In this document: positions 39,763 through 49,485 of the stretch, piece by piece
Numbering within the stretch: position 1 is the first letter of the stretch
Layout: each line of letters begins with the position of its first letter
NCBI RefSeq assembly: GCF_024707505.1
Contig: NZ_CP102604.1
Span: forward strand, 1,798,001-1,862,000
Direction of reading: 5' to 3'
DNA from: Pantoea sp. SOD02
Lineage (GTDB): Bacteria; Pseudomonadota; Gammaproteobacteria; Enterobacterales; Enterobacteriaceae
Length of the DNA stretch: 64,000 nucleotides
The notes under the pieces: generated by a model
The model's database searches: none
What the model was told of the DNA's origin: nothing
The model's input: the letters and a program-made list of their open reading frames with translations, nothing else
Translations under genes and position numbers: made by a program

Positions 39763-40911
39763 TTAACGCGCAACGCGTAAACCGCCATCCTTGCCACGAC
39801 TGAATACTACCTGCCACAGCTGAATATCACGGGCACGAAACGCACCGGCGCAGGCGTTGAGATAATAGTCGAACATTCGTTTAAAACGTTCGCCATATTT
39901 CTCAGCCAGCTGCGGCCACGCCGCCTGAAAACGTTCATACCATGCCATTAACGTCGTATCGTAATCTGCGCCAAAGTTATGCCAATCTTCCATGACGAAA
40001 TGTGGCTCACTGGCGTCAGCGATTTGACGCACTGACGGCAAACAACCGTTCGGGAAGATATATTTATCAATCCACGGATCGACATTCATATCTGTGGTGA
40101 GGGCGCCAATGGTGTGCAGCAAAAATATGCCGTCTGGTTTGAGGTTGCGGTCAGCAACATCAAAATAAGTGGCATAGTTTTTCGGCCCGACATGTTCAAA
40201 CATACCGACAGAAACGATGCGATCATATTGATTATTCAGGTCGCGATAGTCCTGCAGTAATATAGTGACATCCAGTCCTTCACAGCGTTGTTGAGCCAGT
40301 TTTTGTTGCTCTGCTGAAATAGTCACGCCATGCACCGTGACGCCATAATGGCGCGCAGCGTATTCTGCCAGTCCGCCCCAGCCACAACCGATATCCAACA
40401 GCGTCATACCCGGTTCAAGTTGCAACTTGCGGCATATCATATCCAGTTTGGCTTGCTGCGCGTTTTCCAGGGTATCAGCATCTTTCCAGTAGCCGCAGGA
40501 ATATTGCATATAAGGATCAAGCATCAGTGAGAATAGATCATTACCAAGGTCGTAATGCTCTTTACCCACAATCCAGGCGCGTTTTTTTGATTGCAAATTA
40601 GTGAGACGCGCGGCGGCGATGCGCAACGTATCTTTAAAATGCCGGGGTAATTGTTTATCCAGATGGTGTTTTAAAACGCGATGGAAGAACATATCGAGCT
40701 GTTCGCACTCCCACCAACCATCCATGTAACTTTCACCTAATCCGAGCGATCCTTCCTCAAGAACGCGTTTAAAAAAATCTGGATGCTTTACCTGAATATC
40801 CCAGGGACGAGTGCCATTAACTGCAATATCAGCCCGCTCTAGCAGTTCATTGACGATCCGATACCAATGGTTTTCTTCAAGGCTCACTTCTTCTATAACA
40901 GATGAACTCAT
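39763..40911 (-). CDS. cfa: Cyclopropane fatty acyl phospholipid synthase
   Basis: Adds a methylene from S-adenosylmethionine across the double bonds of membrane lipids, mostly in stationary phase and acid stress. 382 residues, as in E. coli. SAM motif LDIGCGWGGLAEYAA, GVTISAEQQ, and the conserved GMFEHVGPKNY. ATG 40911 is chosen by homology (MSSSVIEEVS); the longer frame from 40986 is upstream leader. Confidence 0.97.
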   Translation of the reverse strand: MSSSVIEEVSLEENHWYRIVNELLERADIAVNGTRPWDIQVKHPDFFKRVLEEGSLGLGESYMDGWWECEQLDMFFHRVLKHHLDKQLPRHFKDTLRIAAARLTNLQSKKRAWIVGKEHYDLGNDLFSLMLDPYMQYSCGYWKDADTLENAQQAKLDMICRKLQLEPGMTLLDIGCGWGGLAEYAARHYGVTVHGVTISAEQQKLAQQRCEGLDVTILLQDYRDLNNQYDRIVSVGMFEHVGPKNYATYFDVADRNLKPDGIFLLHTIGALTTDMNVDPWIDKYIFPNGCLPSVRQIADASEPHFVMEDWHNFGADYDTTLMAWYERFQAAWPQLAEKYGERFKRMFDYYLNACAGAFRARDIQLWQVVFSRGKDGGLRVAR

Positions 40912-41222
40912 AGCTTCTCCATCACCTTCCGATCTGAACCTGAGAAAAAGAATAGCCAATTTCCCAAGACCTGTGAGAGAACTCACGGAAAATCCGTGCG
41001 CCAGAAATCCGACGTTGTACGACGTAGTACAGAGGTATGAATTTGAGCAGAAAAGTGGGTCGCCGCACCGGATAATGTGCAGACGCCATCCCGCGACAGT
41101 GTCGCTAAAGGCATTACATTTATATTATTGATTTAATACAGAATTACTGACCCACAGAGTATATGCTCACGTGGGTCAATATTCAACGGGTTATCGTTAG
41201 TTTGCTAACGAAAAGCGTTGGC
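40912..41222 (-). promoter_or_regulatory. cfa upstream region
   Basis: 311 bases after punC and before cfa. In E. coli this leader has a sigma-70 and a sigma-S promoter and is a target of small RNAs. Here I see an inverted repeat TGACCCAC/GTGGGTCA (41148-41178) and CGTTAG-TTTG-CTAACG (41196-41211), either of which could end punC transcripts, though neither has a T run. Confidence 0.4.
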
Positions 41223-42425
41223 TTAGAGATTATCTTCGCAGGGACGGGAAGTGTGGGCAATATCACTTTGTGCGTTTAGCGATCGCTGGCAGACAAAGCC
41301 CGCCCACGCCAGTACCACGGTAGCGACCATCACTAACGTGGTGTTGAACAACGCCTGCTCAAGACCGGCGGAGACCAGCAGGCTGGCAACAAAGCATAAT
41401 CCTAACTGGAATAAGTTCTGTAATCCTGCGGCTTTACCGGTGGCGTGCGGGAAGGGCGCTAATGCGCTGGCAACCACAATCGGATAGATCGCACCATTGG
41501 CCAGCGCCATGCCGCAGAAGGGCATCAACAGCACAAACAGCGGCGCGGAAGGCATCAGGGCGATGACAAACAGACTCAGGATGCTCAGGCTATACAACAC
41601 CAGCAACCACGGCAGCAGTTGCGCGCCCTGATAACGATTTAACAGCGTGCGGCAGCCAAAGCCGCCAATCAGAAACGCAATGGTCTGCGGAATATAGCTC
41701 AGGCCAATATCACCCGGCGTCAGGCCAGCAGCGGCGAGAATGAAAGGTGATCCCGTCAGCCAGGCAAAAAAGCTCGCTGAACACGCCGAGTAGATCAAGA
41801 CGTTACCGCTATAAACGCGAGTACCCAGCAAGGTCAACCAGCCGGGTTGTTTTCCTGCCGCAACTTTCTCGCGCTTAGGCGAGGTTAACTGCAGCGTACC
41901 GATCAGCAACACCACGGCAACCAGCGTTAGCGTGATAAAGATGCTGCGCCAGTGGAAGTGGCCGATAAGCCAGGCGCCGAGTAGCGGTGCCAGCGCCGGA
42001 GACAGCGCAACCAGCGGCATAATCGTGGCAAACACTTTATTGGCTTTGGCTTTTGGATAGTGATCCACTACCAGCGCCTGCCAGCTCACCGCAGCCGCAC
42101 ACACACCAATCGCCTGCACAAAACGTAGCGCCAGCATCAGGCGGACATCGGTCACCCAAAGCATTCCCAGACAACCAAGGGCGAAGATGGCTAAACCGGC
42201 CAGCAAAATGGGTTTACGGCCGTAACGATCTGACAGCGGCCCCCAAAATACCTGTGCACAGGCGAAACCGCCGAGAAACAGACTCAGGCTGGCGCTAATG
42301 GTGCCAGGTGCGCTAGCGAAATCACGCTGCATATCGCCAAAGGCGGGTAAATACATATCCGTGGCAAGAAAGCCGAGCATGCTGAGCACGGCGAGATAAG
42401 GCATAAATGCTTTAGACGACAACAT
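41223..42425 (-). CDS. punC: Purine ribonucleoside MFS transporter PunC (YdhC)
   Basis: Inner-membrane major-facilitator protein of the Bcr/CflA branch; E. coli PunC takes up or exports purine nucleosides such as adenosine. About 400 residues, twelve helices, with [22 protein letters not shown] (the loop 2-3 motif) and [14 protein letters not shown] 42425 fits the family better than 42437 or 42476. It is divergent from its likely regulator punR, 110 bases away. Confidence 0.92.
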   Translation of the reverse strand: MLSSKAFMPYLAVLSMLGFLATDMYLPAFGDMQRDFASAPGTISASLSLFLGGFACAQVFWGPLSDRYGRKPILLAGLAIFALGCLGMLWVTDVRLMLALRFVQAIGVCAAAVSWQALVVDHYPKAKANKVFATIMPLVALSPALAPLLGAWLIGHFHWRSIFITLTLVAVVLLIGTLQLTSPKREKVAAGKQPGWLTLLGTRVYSGNVLIYSACSASFFAWLTGSPFILAAAGLTPGDIGLSYIPQTIAFLIGGFGCRTLLNRYQGAQLLPWLLVLYSLSILSLFVIALMPSAPLFVLLMPFCGMALANGAIYPIVVASALAPFPHATGKAAGLQNLFQLGLCFVASLLVSAGLEQALFNTTLVMVATVVLAWAGFVCQRSLNAQSDIAHTSRPCEDNL

Positions 42426-42535
42426 GGTGATTCTCATTTGGGCAGGTTGAACGCCGGGGAGTGTAAAAGGATGCAACGCGCTTTGTGAAACGCTAATATT
42501 TGCATAGTGCTGTTAAATTTTTTGAAGGCAAAATT

Positions 42536-43447
42536 ATGTGGTCAGAATATGCGCTTGAAGTGGTAGATGCGGTGGCGCGCACCGGCAGTTTTAGTGCGGC
42601 AGCGCAGGAGCTGCATCGTGTGCCTTCTGCCGTCAGCTATACCGTGCGCCAGCTGGAAAGCTGGCTGGCGGTGCCGCTGTTTGAGCGTCAGCACCGCGAA
42701 GTGGTGATGACACCGGCGGGCGAGCATTTTGTACGTGAAGGGCGATCTGTTATCAAAAAAATGCTGGCAACCCGCCGACAGTGTCAGCAACTGGCGAATG
42801 GCTGGCGCGGGGAGCTAAGCATCGCGGTTGATTGCATTGTTAAACCGCAGCGTACGCGGCAGTTAGTGAAGGACTTTTATCGCCATTTTCCCGATATGGA
42901 GCTGATTATCAGCTACGAAGTGTTCAACGGCGTATGGGATGCATTGGCTGATGGCCGGGTTGATGTGGCGATTGGCGCAACCCAGGCGATTCCGGTGGGC
43001 GGACGTTTTGCCTTTCAGGATATGGGCGCACTGAACTGGCGTTGTGTAGTGAGTCCCGATCATCCGTTGGTTAACAGCAGGGAGCTGGATGATGAAACAT
43101 TGCGGGCATGGCCATCGCTGGTGCTGGAAGATACCTCGCGTGCGTTGCCGCGCCGTATGACTTGGACGCTGGATAATCAGCGACGTCTGGTGGTGCCAGA
43201 GTGGGAAACCGGAATGGATTGTTTGCTGGCAGGATTGTGCGTTGGAATGGTGCCGGGCCATCTGGCACGTCCGCTGCTGGATAGCCATAAACTGGTCGAA
43301 CTGGCACTGCCGCAAGCCTTTCCGGACAGTCCGTGCTGCGTTAGCTGGTCAGAACAGCGCGCGTCACCGGCGCTGGAATGGTTACTGGCTTATCTCGGGG
43401 ATGCCGAAACGCTGAACCACGAATGGCTCAGCGAAGTGTCGGCTTAG
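42536..43447 (+). CDS. punR: LysR-family regulator PunR (YdhB)
   Basis: DNA-binding activator of punC in E. coli, responding to purine nucleosides. 303 residues: an N-terminal winged helix-turn-helix ([20 protein letters not shown], about 18-37) and a LysR effector domain from about 88. ATG 42536 ([12 protein letters not shown]) matches E. coli; the frame from 42500 adds 12 residues. Convergent with purR, whose stop overlaps its end by four bases. Confidence 0.94.
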   Translation: MWSEYALEVVDAVARTGSFSAAAQELHRVPSAVSYTVRQLESWLAVPLFERQHREVVMTPAGEHFVREGRSVIKKMLATRRQCQQLANGWRGELSIAVDCIVKPQRTRQLVKDFYRHFPDMELIISYEVFNGVWDALADGRVDVAIGATQAIPVGGRFAFQDMGALNWRCVVSPDHPLVNSRELDDETLRAWPSLVLEDTSRALPRRMTWTLDNQRRLVVPEWETGMDCLLAGLCVGMVPGHLARPLLDSHKLVELALPQAFPDSPCCVSWSEQRASPALEWLLAYLGDAETLNHEWLSEVSA

Positions 43448-44469
43448 CGGCGATAGTCGCGGAACGGACCGTACGCCACCGAACGGCGTTCAATCAGCGT
43501 TGGCTGAACTTCGATGGTTTGCGGATCTTCACGTTTGCTGGTGATGCGATCCAGCAGCATTTCCAGCGCTTTTTCACCCAGTTCGGCTTTTGGCTGATGC
43601 ACGGTGGTCAGCGCTGGCGTGAAATAGCGCGCGTTGCGCACGTTATCGTAGCCGATGACCGAGATATCCTGCGGTACGCGCAAGCCCATCTCATCAGCAG
43701 CGCAAATCGCGCCCATCGCCATGATATCGCCACCGCAGAACACCGCAGTTGGGCGTTGTTTCTGATTTAAAATCTGCTGCATCGCCTGATAGCCCGATTC
43801 AGGTTCAAAGTCGCCCTGAACTACCCATTCCGGACGCACCGTAATGCCCGCTTCGTTCATCGCCTGCAGGAAGCCAGCGTGACGTCCGCCGCCGGTATTG
43901 CGCTCCATCTGGCCGGGAATGGCACCGATATCGCGATGGCCGCGTTCAATCAGATAACGCCCGGCGAGATAGCCGCCCTGAAACGCATTGTCTTGCACGG
44001 TATCGGTGAAATCACCGCGCGACGCACCCCAATCCATCACCACCATTGGAATGTTGCGGTTCTCTTCCAGCATCTGCAGCAAATCGTCTGGATACTCAGA
44101 ACACATCACCAGCAAACCATCGACGCGCTTTTGCGCCATCATCGACAGGTAAGCACGCTGCTTTTGCAGATCGTTATGCGCGTTGCCGAGAATCAGCGTG
44201 TAGCCGCGTTCGAAACAACGGTTCTCCACCGCTTCGATAATTTCAGCGAAATAGGGCGCTTCGCTGGAGGTCGCCAGCAAACCTAAGGTTTTGGTGTGAT
44301 TAACTTTGAGACTACGCGCCACGGCACTGGGCGAGTAGTGTAATTCTTTGATCGCTTCCCATACGGCGTTACGCGTCTCTTCCGCAACGAAACGCGTTTT
44401 GTTGATGACATGCGAAACCGTGGTGGTTGAGACACCCGCGCGTTTTGCGACATCTTTAATTGTTGCCAT
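43444..44469 (-). CDS. purR: Purine repressor PurR
   Basis: LacI-family repressor of purine synthesis genes, with hypoxanthine or guanine as corepressor. 341 residues: [23 protein letters not shown], the hinge helix with the minor-groove Leu ([12 protein letters not shown]), and the periplasmic-binding-type effector domain. ATG 44469 is the family start; the longer reading from 44565 is not conserved. A PUR box upstream suggests autoregulation. Confidence 0.97.
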   Translation of the reverse strand: MATIKDVAKRAGVSTTTVSHVINKTRFVAEETRNAVWEAIKELHYSPSAVARSLKVNHTKTLGLLATSSEAPYFAEIIEAVENRCFERGYTLILGNAHNDLQKQRAYLSMMAQKRVDGLLVMCSEYPDDLLQMLEENRNIPMVVMDWGASRGDFTDTVQDNAFQGGYLAGRYLIERGHRDIGAIPGQMERNTGGGRHAGFLQAMNEAGITVRPEWVVQGDFEPESGYQAMQQILNQKQRPTAVFCGGDIMAMGAICAADEMGLRVPQDISVIGYDNVRNARYFTPALTTVHQPKAELGEKALEMLLDRITSKREDPQTIEVQPTLIERRSVAYGPFRDYRR

Positions 44470-44514
44470 GAAAATGGTACTCCTGGGCTTATCGCAACTT
44501 ACTGATAAGTATAT

Positions 44515-44530
44515 TGTTAAACGTTTGCGT
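44515..44530 (-). promoter_or_regulatory. PUR box upstream of purR
   Basis: On the minus strand ACGCAAACGTTTAACA matches 9 of 11 fixed positions of the PurR consensus, with a perfect left half and centre. It lies 46 bases before the purR ATG, consistent with autorepression as in E. coli. Confidence 0.68.
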
Positions 44531-44743
44531 CTGCTAATGCTTTTATAGCCCAAAAAAGCGGGCAAAACGGTGTGTTTTAGCAGGCGAAATCACTTCATCA
44601 CGCTGTAAATACAGCACGCGCAAAATCTGTTGCGCAACGAAAGGCGGCGATTCTAACAAGCTGGCGCGGATAACACGAGATTTTTGCCCATTGCTGTGCG
44701 AAAATCGCCTTAACCCTAATAATTGTGTGACTAAGGAGTTGTG

Positions 44744-44833
44744 ATGAATACCGACCTGAAGCTGGCGCTAATGACCACCGTTGGCGCACTGTTGATGATT
44801 ATCGCCTTCAGCTTTACCGCGATCATGCATTAA
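44744..44833 (+). CDS. ynhF: Small membrane protein YnhF
   Basis: 29-residue single-helix inner-membrane protein (MNTDLKLALMTTVG, then a hydrophobic run to IMH), with a strong AAGGAG site. Same place as E. coli ynhF (29 residues), next to purR. Function unknown; the E. coli protein keeps its formyl group. Own terminator at 44835-44871. Confidence 0.85.
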   Translation: MNTDLKLALMTTVGALLMIIAFSFTAIMH

Positions 44834-44834
44834 C

Positions 44835-44871
44835 AAAAAAGCCGGAGCTGAGAACAGCATCCGGCTTTTTT
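44835..44871. terminator. Bidirectional terminator of ynhF and mepH
   Basis: GCCGGA/TCCGGC stem continued by GCTG/CAGC with an AGAA loop, flanked by six A and six T. Confidence 0.9.
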
Positions 44872-44889
44872 ATGATTGTTGCGCAACAG

Positions 44890-45681
44890 CTAGCGAATAG
44901 TTTTTGGCGTCATCATACGACGCGCGCCCACATAGTGTTTTTGCCAGTAATCCTCACCCAGTGCGCTAATCTGAATATCTTTGCCGGTACGCGGCGACTG
45001 AATGAATTTCCCGTTGCCGAGATACACGCCAACATGGTCGGCAGTGCCGCGATTATTGATGCGGAAGAACACCAGATCACCTTTCTCCAGCATTTCACGC
45101 TTAATCGGTGCCGCATCGCGCAGGTGATACATCTCATTGGCGGTGCGCGGGAATTTGAATTTCACCAGATCTTTATAGGCGTACCACACTAAGCCGCTGC
45201 AGTCGAAACCGGTGTGTGGCGAAGTGCCGCCCCACTGATAAGGTTTGCCGAGTTGGCCCATTAATTTGGTCATCGCCGTTTCACGCGCCTTTTGATAACG
45301 CTGGCGGTGCGCCTTACTCATTTTGATGCCGGTCAGGGCTAATGCTTCATCATCGACGGCGATCTCAGGTGTTTTCTTCGCTAAACGTTGATGACCGTAT
45401 TTCTTAGCAGAGAGTTTCAGCGGGGATTTTTTGCTGGTGGTTTTGTGCAGCGCGGTTTCTGTTTTGGTCTGTTTTTTGAGTTTGAATTTTTGAACAGCAG
45501 TCAGGCGCGATTTTTTGGTGGTGGTTTTCACCGGGCGTCGTTTGCGGCGCTCGTCTTCACGTGCGCTCTTTTTCTCTGCTTTAAGCGAACTGGCATTAAC
45601 GGGCGCATGCGGAGATGCAGCAGCCACATTAAAAAACAGTTGGGCGAAAGCCAGTATGAAAAGCGTAATTAGTAGACGCAT
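44890..45681 (-). CDS. mepH: Peptidoglycan D,D-endopeptidase MepH (YdhO)
   Basis: Periplasmic NlpC/P60 hydrolase that cuts 4-3 peptide cross-links so that the wall can expand. 263 residues (271 in E. coli): signal peptide (cut near VAAA), a basic Lys/Arg-rich linker (about 30-100), then the catalytic domain with GFDCSGLVWYAY, GTADHVGVYLG and FIQSPRTGK. It ends VGARRMMTPKTIR. Divergent from grxD. Confidence 0.95.
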   Translation of the reverse strand: MRLLITLFILAFAQLFFNVAAASPHAPVNASSLKAEKKSAREDERRKRRPVKTTTKKSRLTAVQKFKLKKQTKTETALHKTTSKKSPLKLSAKKYGHQRLAKKTPEIAVDDEALALTGIKMSKAHRQRYQKARETAMTKLMGQLGKPYQWGGTSPHTGFDCSGLVWYAYKDLVKFKFPRTANEMYHLRDAAPIKREMLEKGDLVFFRINNRGTADHVGVYLGNGKFIQSPRTGKDIQISALGEDYWQKHYVGARRMMTPKTIR

Positions 45682-46048
45682 AATCCGGTTACAGGTTAAG
45701 CAGGCTGAATGAAAGCAGACTGCGTTAAAGTGAGAGAAATCTGATCAAGCGATCAGCGCCGAGGCAATTCTAATCCACTTTTTTTCCAAAAGGTAAGGCC
45801 TTTTTCCATTAATATGTTACCAGATTGATTCTGTAGCAAAAATGAGCGATTTCAGCTGGTTAACGCAGCGAAGCTATTGCTAATTATTAATTTATTAATG
45901 CCAATTAATGATATGAAAATGTTATTTGTCATGCGTTAACTTAACAAACATGGCGATTAGCCAGTGCAAACGCAAAATCCCGTTTTCAGTCCGGGAGCGA
46001 AATCGCTACAATAAACAAACACGAAGTAGAAGATTAAGGAAGGCAATA
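45682..46048. promoter_or_regulatory. mepH-grxD divergent region
   Basis: 367 bases, AT-rich in the middle (45830-45920). TACAAT at 46007-46012, with a poor -35 (TTTCAG at 45984), is the likely grxD promoter, giving a leader of about 30 bases with TAAGGAAGG as ribosome site. No terminator or repeat is seen. Confidence 0.45.
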
Positions 46049-46381
46049 ATGAGTACTGTTGAAAAAATTCAGCGTCAGATCGCAGAAAACCCGATTCTGC
46101 TGTACATGAAAGGTTCTCCAAAGCTGCCAAGCTGCGGTTTCTCGGCGCAAGCCGTGCAGGCGCTTTCTGCGTGTGGCGAGCGTTTCGCATACGTGGACAT
46201 TCTGCAGAACCCGGACATTCGCGCTGAAATGCCAAAATACGCTAACTGGCCAACCTTCCCGCAGCTGTGGGTCGATGGCGAACTGGTCGGCGGCTGCGAC
46301 ATCATCGTTGAGATGTTCCAGCGCGGTGAACTTCAGCCACTGCTGAAAGAGACCGCTGAGAAGTATAAAGAAGCGGAATAA
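46049..46381 (+). CDS. grxD: Monothiol glutaredoxin GrxD
   Basis: CGFS-type glutaredoxin that carries or delivers 2Fe-2S clusters with glutathione. 110 residues (115 in E. coli). Active Cys29 in KLPSCGFS, GSH-binding WPTFPQLWVDGELVGGCDI. ATG 46049 follows AAGGAAGG; the frame from 45926 is leader. Independent gene with its own terminator. Confidence 0.97.
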   Translation: MSTVEKIQRQIAENPILLYMKGSPKLPSCGFSAQAVQALSACGERFAYVDILQNPDIRAEMPKYANWPTFPQLWVDGELVGGCDIIVEMFQRGELQPLLKETAEKYKEAE

Positions 46382-46386
46382 TGCAG

Positions 46387-46412
46387 AAGGCCGACAAATG
46401 TCGGCCTTTTCT
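46387..46412. terminator. Terminator between grxD and rnt
   Basis: AAGGCCGACA/TGTCGGCCTT stem (46387-46396, 46399-46408) with T-rich ends. Confidence 0.85.
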
Positions 46413-46416
46413 TTGC

Positions 46417-47085
46417 TTACTCGGCAGACGCGTCGTCTGCGGATTCTTCACTGAAAGCCAGCGGCCAGCCGCCCAGGCGTTTCCAGCGGTTCACCAACTC
46501 ACAAAACAGCGTCGCGGTTTGCTCGGTGTCATACAGCGCCGAATGCGCTTGCGTACTATCAAACTCCATTCCCGCCGCTTTACAGGCTTTCGCCAGCACG
46601 GTTTGCCCCAGCACTAAGCCGCTTAATGCTGCGGTATCAAAGGTAGCAAAAGGGTGGAACGGATTGCGCTTCAGGCTGGCGCGCTCTGCGGCCGCCATCA
46701 CGAAGTTGAGATCGAAAGTGGCATTGTGCGCCACGATAATCGCGCGATTGCAGCCGCTATCTTTGGTGCCTTTGCGCACCATTTTAAAAATCGCATGCAG
46801 CGCTTCGTATTCACTTACCGCACCGCGCAGCGGGTTAGTGGGATCGATGCCGGTAAACGCCAGCGCCGCAGGATTTAGAATGGCGCCTTCAAACGGTTCC
46901 ACATGGAAGTGCAGCGTTTCATCGCGGTGCAACCAGCCGTCTTCATCCATTTTCAGCGTTGTGGCTGCAATTTCCAGCAGTGCATCGGTTTGTGCATTGA
47001 AACCTGCGGTTTCAACGTCGATCACAACAGGATAAAAACCGCGGAAGCGTTGGTGGAGAGCGTTTAAAGCGTTCGATTCAGACAT
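46417..47085 (-). CDS. rnt: Ribonuclease T
   Basis: DEDDh 3'-5' exoribonuclease that trims tRNA and 5S/23S rRNA ends. 222 residues (E. coli 215). Asp23 and Glu25 in [19 protein letters not shown] with the second Asp, and HSALYDTEQ with the His and last Asp. Downstream of gloA on the same strand; in E. coli the two lie together. The C-terminal Glu/Asp-rich tail is slightly longer than usual. Confidence 0.96.
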   Translation of the reverse strand: MSESNALNALHQRFRGFYPVVIDVETAGFNAQTDALLEIAATTLKMDEDGWLHRDETLHFHVEPFEGAILNPAALAFTGIDPTNPLRGAVSEYEALHAIFKMVRKGTKDSGCNRAIIVAHNATFDLNFVMAAAERASLKRNPFHPFATFDTAALSGLVLGQTVLAKACKAAGMEFDSTQAHSALYDTEQTATLFCELVNRWKRLGGWPLAFSEESADDASAE

Positions 47086-47161
47086 CAGGATCTCATGGCA
47101 ATAAATAGGGCAGCGCGCATTATGGCAAAAATCGCAGGAGGGTGCAGCAGGAGAGGGAAGT

Positions 47162-47182
47162 CAGCCTGCAATTAGCAGGCTG
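47162..47182 (-). terminator. Hairpin after gloA
   Basis: 8-bp CAGCCTGC/GCAGGCTG stem with a 5-nt loop, 11 bases beyond the gloA stop. No T run, so it may stabilise the RNA rather than terminate. Confidence 0.45.
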
Positions 47183-47192
47183 ACCAGCAACC

Positions 47193-47600
47193 TTAGTTGC
47201 CTAAGCCGTGACCGGCATGTTTGTTTTCAATCAGTTCGATCTTGTAGCCGTCGGGATCTTCAACAAACGCAATAATGGTAGAACCGCCTTTTACCGGGCC
47301 CGCTTCACGCGTCACGTTGCCGCCCGCGCTGCGAATGCGTTCGCAGGTGTCAGCCACATTGTCCACGCCGAGCGCGATATGGCCGTAAGCGTTGCCGAGA
47401 TCGTATTTATCCACGCCCCAGTTGTAAGTCAGCTCAATCACCGCGCCTTCGCTCTCTTCGGTGTAGCCAACGAATGCCAGCGTGTATTTGTACTCGGTGT
47501 TTTCGCTCTGACGCAGCACGCGCATGCCGAGCACGCGGGTGTAAAAATCGATAGAACGTTGCAAATCGCCAACGCGTAACATGGTGTGAAGTAAACGCAT
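47193..47600 (-). CDS. gloA: Glyoxalase I
   Basis: Ni-dependent lactoylglutathione lyase that detoxifies methylglyoxal. 135 residues (E. coli 135). Metal ligands His5 (MRLLHTML), a Glu in [11 protein letters not shown], His in YGHIALGV and Glu in YKIELIEN are all present. In E. coli it belongs to the nemRA-gloA operon; here it lies about 100 bases downstream of nemA on the same strand. Confidence 0.97.
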   Translation of the reverse strand: MRLLHTMLRVGDLQRSIDFYTRVLGMRVLRQSENTEYKYTLAFVGYTEESEGAVIELTYNWGVDKYDLGNAYGHIALGVDNVADTCERIRSAGGNVTREAGPVKGGSTIIAFVEDPDGYKIELIENKHAGHGLGN

Positions 47601-47701
47601 AACATCCTCTTTTTTAAAACGTCATCAGTGAATGACAAGACAACTAAGTATACACACTGATGAAACAACGCTGCCGCCTATCCGACGCGGCAGCCATTTT
47701 C

Positions 47702-48799
47702 TTACAGGGTTGGATAATCGGTATAGCCTTCCGCGCCGCCGCCGTAGAAGCTCTCAGGACGCTGCGGATTAAGTGGCGCATCTTGCTGCAAACGAGCAAC
47801 CAGATCCGGGTTAGCGATAAAGTCGCGACCAAACGCCACCGCGTCAATCAGGCCGCGTGCAATCAGATCATCTGCTTTCTCAACGGTGTAAGCACCGGCA
47901 CCGATAATCACGCCCGGGAACAGCGCACGCACTTTCTCACGGAATGCATCGCTGTATGGCTGTCCGCCTGCCCAGTCTGGCTCAGAAAGGTGCAGATAGG
48001 CGATGCCGCGCTTGCCCAACTCGGCGATGTACCACAACGCTGCTTTCTCTTCTTCCGGGCCATTTTCCAGATTCTGGAAGGCACCGATTGGCGAAACGCG
48101 GATACCGATACGATCGGCAGACCAGTTAGCAATCGCCGCATCCACCACTTCCAGCGCGAAACGACCACGTTTCTCAATCGAACCGCCGTACTCATCGCTA
48201 CGCTGATTTGAGCCGGGTGCGAGGAACTGATGCATCAGATAACCGTGCGCTGAGTGCAGCTCCAGCAGGTCGAAGTCGGCTTCGCGCGCATTGGCGGCGG
48301 CCTGACCAAAATCTTTAACAATTTGCTGAATTTCAGCCACTGACAGCTCGCGCGGTACTGAGGTGTCTTCACGGTAGACCGAACCATCCGCAGCGCGCAG
48401 GGAAGTGCGCGTACCTGCCGCCAGCGCGGTCGGTGCGACCGGCGCTTTGCCTTCTGGCTGCACGCTATTATGAGAGATGCGGCCGGTGTGCCACAGCTGC
48501 ACGGCGCTGTGACCGTTAGCGGCATGAATGCCTTCGTTAATCATTTTCCACGCGGCAATTTGCTGCTGTGTGTGCAGACCCGGCGCACCGGCATAGCCTT
48601 TCGCCTGGAAAGTGATCTGGGTGGCTTCGGTGATGATCAAACCGGCACTGGCGCGCTGCTGATAATATTCAGCCATCAGCGGCGTCGGAATATCGCCCGG
48701 CTCAATGCTGCGCAGACGCGTCAACGGAGCCATGAAAATGCGGTTTGATACGGTAATCGCGCCCACTTTGAGTGGGGAGAACAGCTGCTTACTCGCCAT
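47702..48799 (-). CDS. nemA: N-ethylmaleimide reductase NemA
   Basis: Old-yellow-enzyme flavoprotein that reduces maleimides, nitro-compounds and methylglyoxal with NADPH. 365 residues (E. coli 365). TIM barrel with MAPLTRLRS, the substrate pair in [18 protein letters not shown], and FMN phosphate binding [10 protein letters not shown] and [13 protein letters not shown]. It is the second gene after nemR, with a NemR-type operator in the 50-base gap. Confidence 0.96.
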   Translation of the reverse strand: MASKQLFSPLKVGAITVSNRIFMAPLTRLRSIEPGDIPTPLMAEYYQQRASAGLIITEATQITFQAKGYAGAPGLHTQQQIAAWKMINEGIHAANGHSAVQLWHTGRISHNSVQPEGKAPVAPTALAAGTRTSLRAADGSVYREDTSVPRELSVAEIQQIVKDFGQAAANAREADFDLLELHSAHGYLMHQFLAPGSNQRSDEYGGSIEKRGRFALEVVDAAIANWSADRIGIRVSPIGAFQNLENGPEEEKAALWYIAELGKRGIAYLHLSEPDWAGGQPYSDAFREKVRALFPGVIIGAGAYTVEKADDLIARGLIDAVAFGRDFIANPDLVARLQQDAPLNPQRPESFYGGGAEGYTDYPTL

Positions 48800-48815
48800 A
48801 TTGATTGCTCCAGGA

Positions 48816-48829
48816 AGACCGGTCGTCTA
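48816..48829. promoter_or_regulatory. Second NemR-like operator (nemR-nemA gap)
   Basis: AGACCGGTCGTCTA resembles the nemR operator (TAGAC...GTCTA) and lies between nemR and nemA, 17 bases before the nemA ATG. Confidence 0.5.
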
Positions 48830-48849
48830 GTAACGACAATTTTTAAAAA

Positions 48850-49446
48850 TCAGTGACTTATCAGCCACTGTTCGATGGTGTCGAGCGCCAGGCTAATCGG
48901 GCCCGGCTCTCGGGAAATCTTGCTCTGCAAACTGGCTCCCAACCACAACAAGTAGCAGCGCTGCGCCAGCTGCTGCGGCGTTTGACCAAACGGCAGCGGC
49001 TGCTCAGCTGCTACCTCAGTCAAACAGCGCGTGTAGGCAGCGATGATGGCATTGGCACCCTGTTGCAGGGCATCGCGCATGGGTTCGGAGAGATCGCACA
49101 CTTCGGCTGACAATTTCACGCCAAGGCAGCCAACAATATGACCTTGCTCGATAAACAGCCTTTCGCCGTAGCGGAAATGCGCTAACAGGCGTTCGCTCGG
49201 CGGTAAACCGGGCAGATTCAGCTGCTGATCAATCTGTTGCTGGAAGTGGGCGAAGTAGCGCTCAATCAGCGCCACGCCAAAGGCCTCTTTCGAACCGAAA
49301 TAGTGGTAGAACGAGCCTTTAGTGACTTCCGCCAGCGCCAGCATCTCGATCAAACCCATGCCGGTAAAGCCGCGCTGTAAGCAAACCTGCTCGCCAATAG
49401 CGAGCAGATGTTCACGGGTATCGTTGCGTTGCAGAGTCTTGTTCAT
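48850..49446 (-). CDS. nemR: TetR-family repressor NemR
   Basis: Redox- and electrophile-sensing repressor of nemRA-gloA; reactive chlorine and aldehydes release it through cysteine chemistry. 198 residues: HTH in MLALAEVTKGSFYHYFGSKE (about 35-54), all-helical ligand domain with Cys107 (GHIVGCLG, matching the key E. coli Cys106) and Cys117. Operator TAGACCAGTCAGTCTA immediately upstream. Confidence 0.95.
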   Translation of the reverse strand: MNKTLQRNDTREHLLAIGEQVCLQRGFTGMGLIEMLALAEVTKGSFYHYFGSKEAFGVALIERYFAHFQQQIDQQLNLPGLPPSERLLAHFRYGERLFIEQGHIVGCLGVKLSAEVCDLSEPMRDALQQGANAIIAAYTRCLTEVAAEQPLPFGQTPQQLAQRCYLLWLGASLQSKISREPGPISLALDTIEQWLISH

Positions 49447-49460
49447 GGGTCGCAGGTTAT

Positions 49461-49476
49461 TAGACCAGTCAGTCTA
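49461..49476. promoter_or_regulatory. NemR operator
   Basis: TAGACCAGTCAGTCTA, a palindrome close to the E. coli NemR box (TAGACCGATCGGTCTA), 14 bases upstream of the nemR ATG. Confidence 0.72.
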
Positions 49477-49485
49477 GCGCAACCC

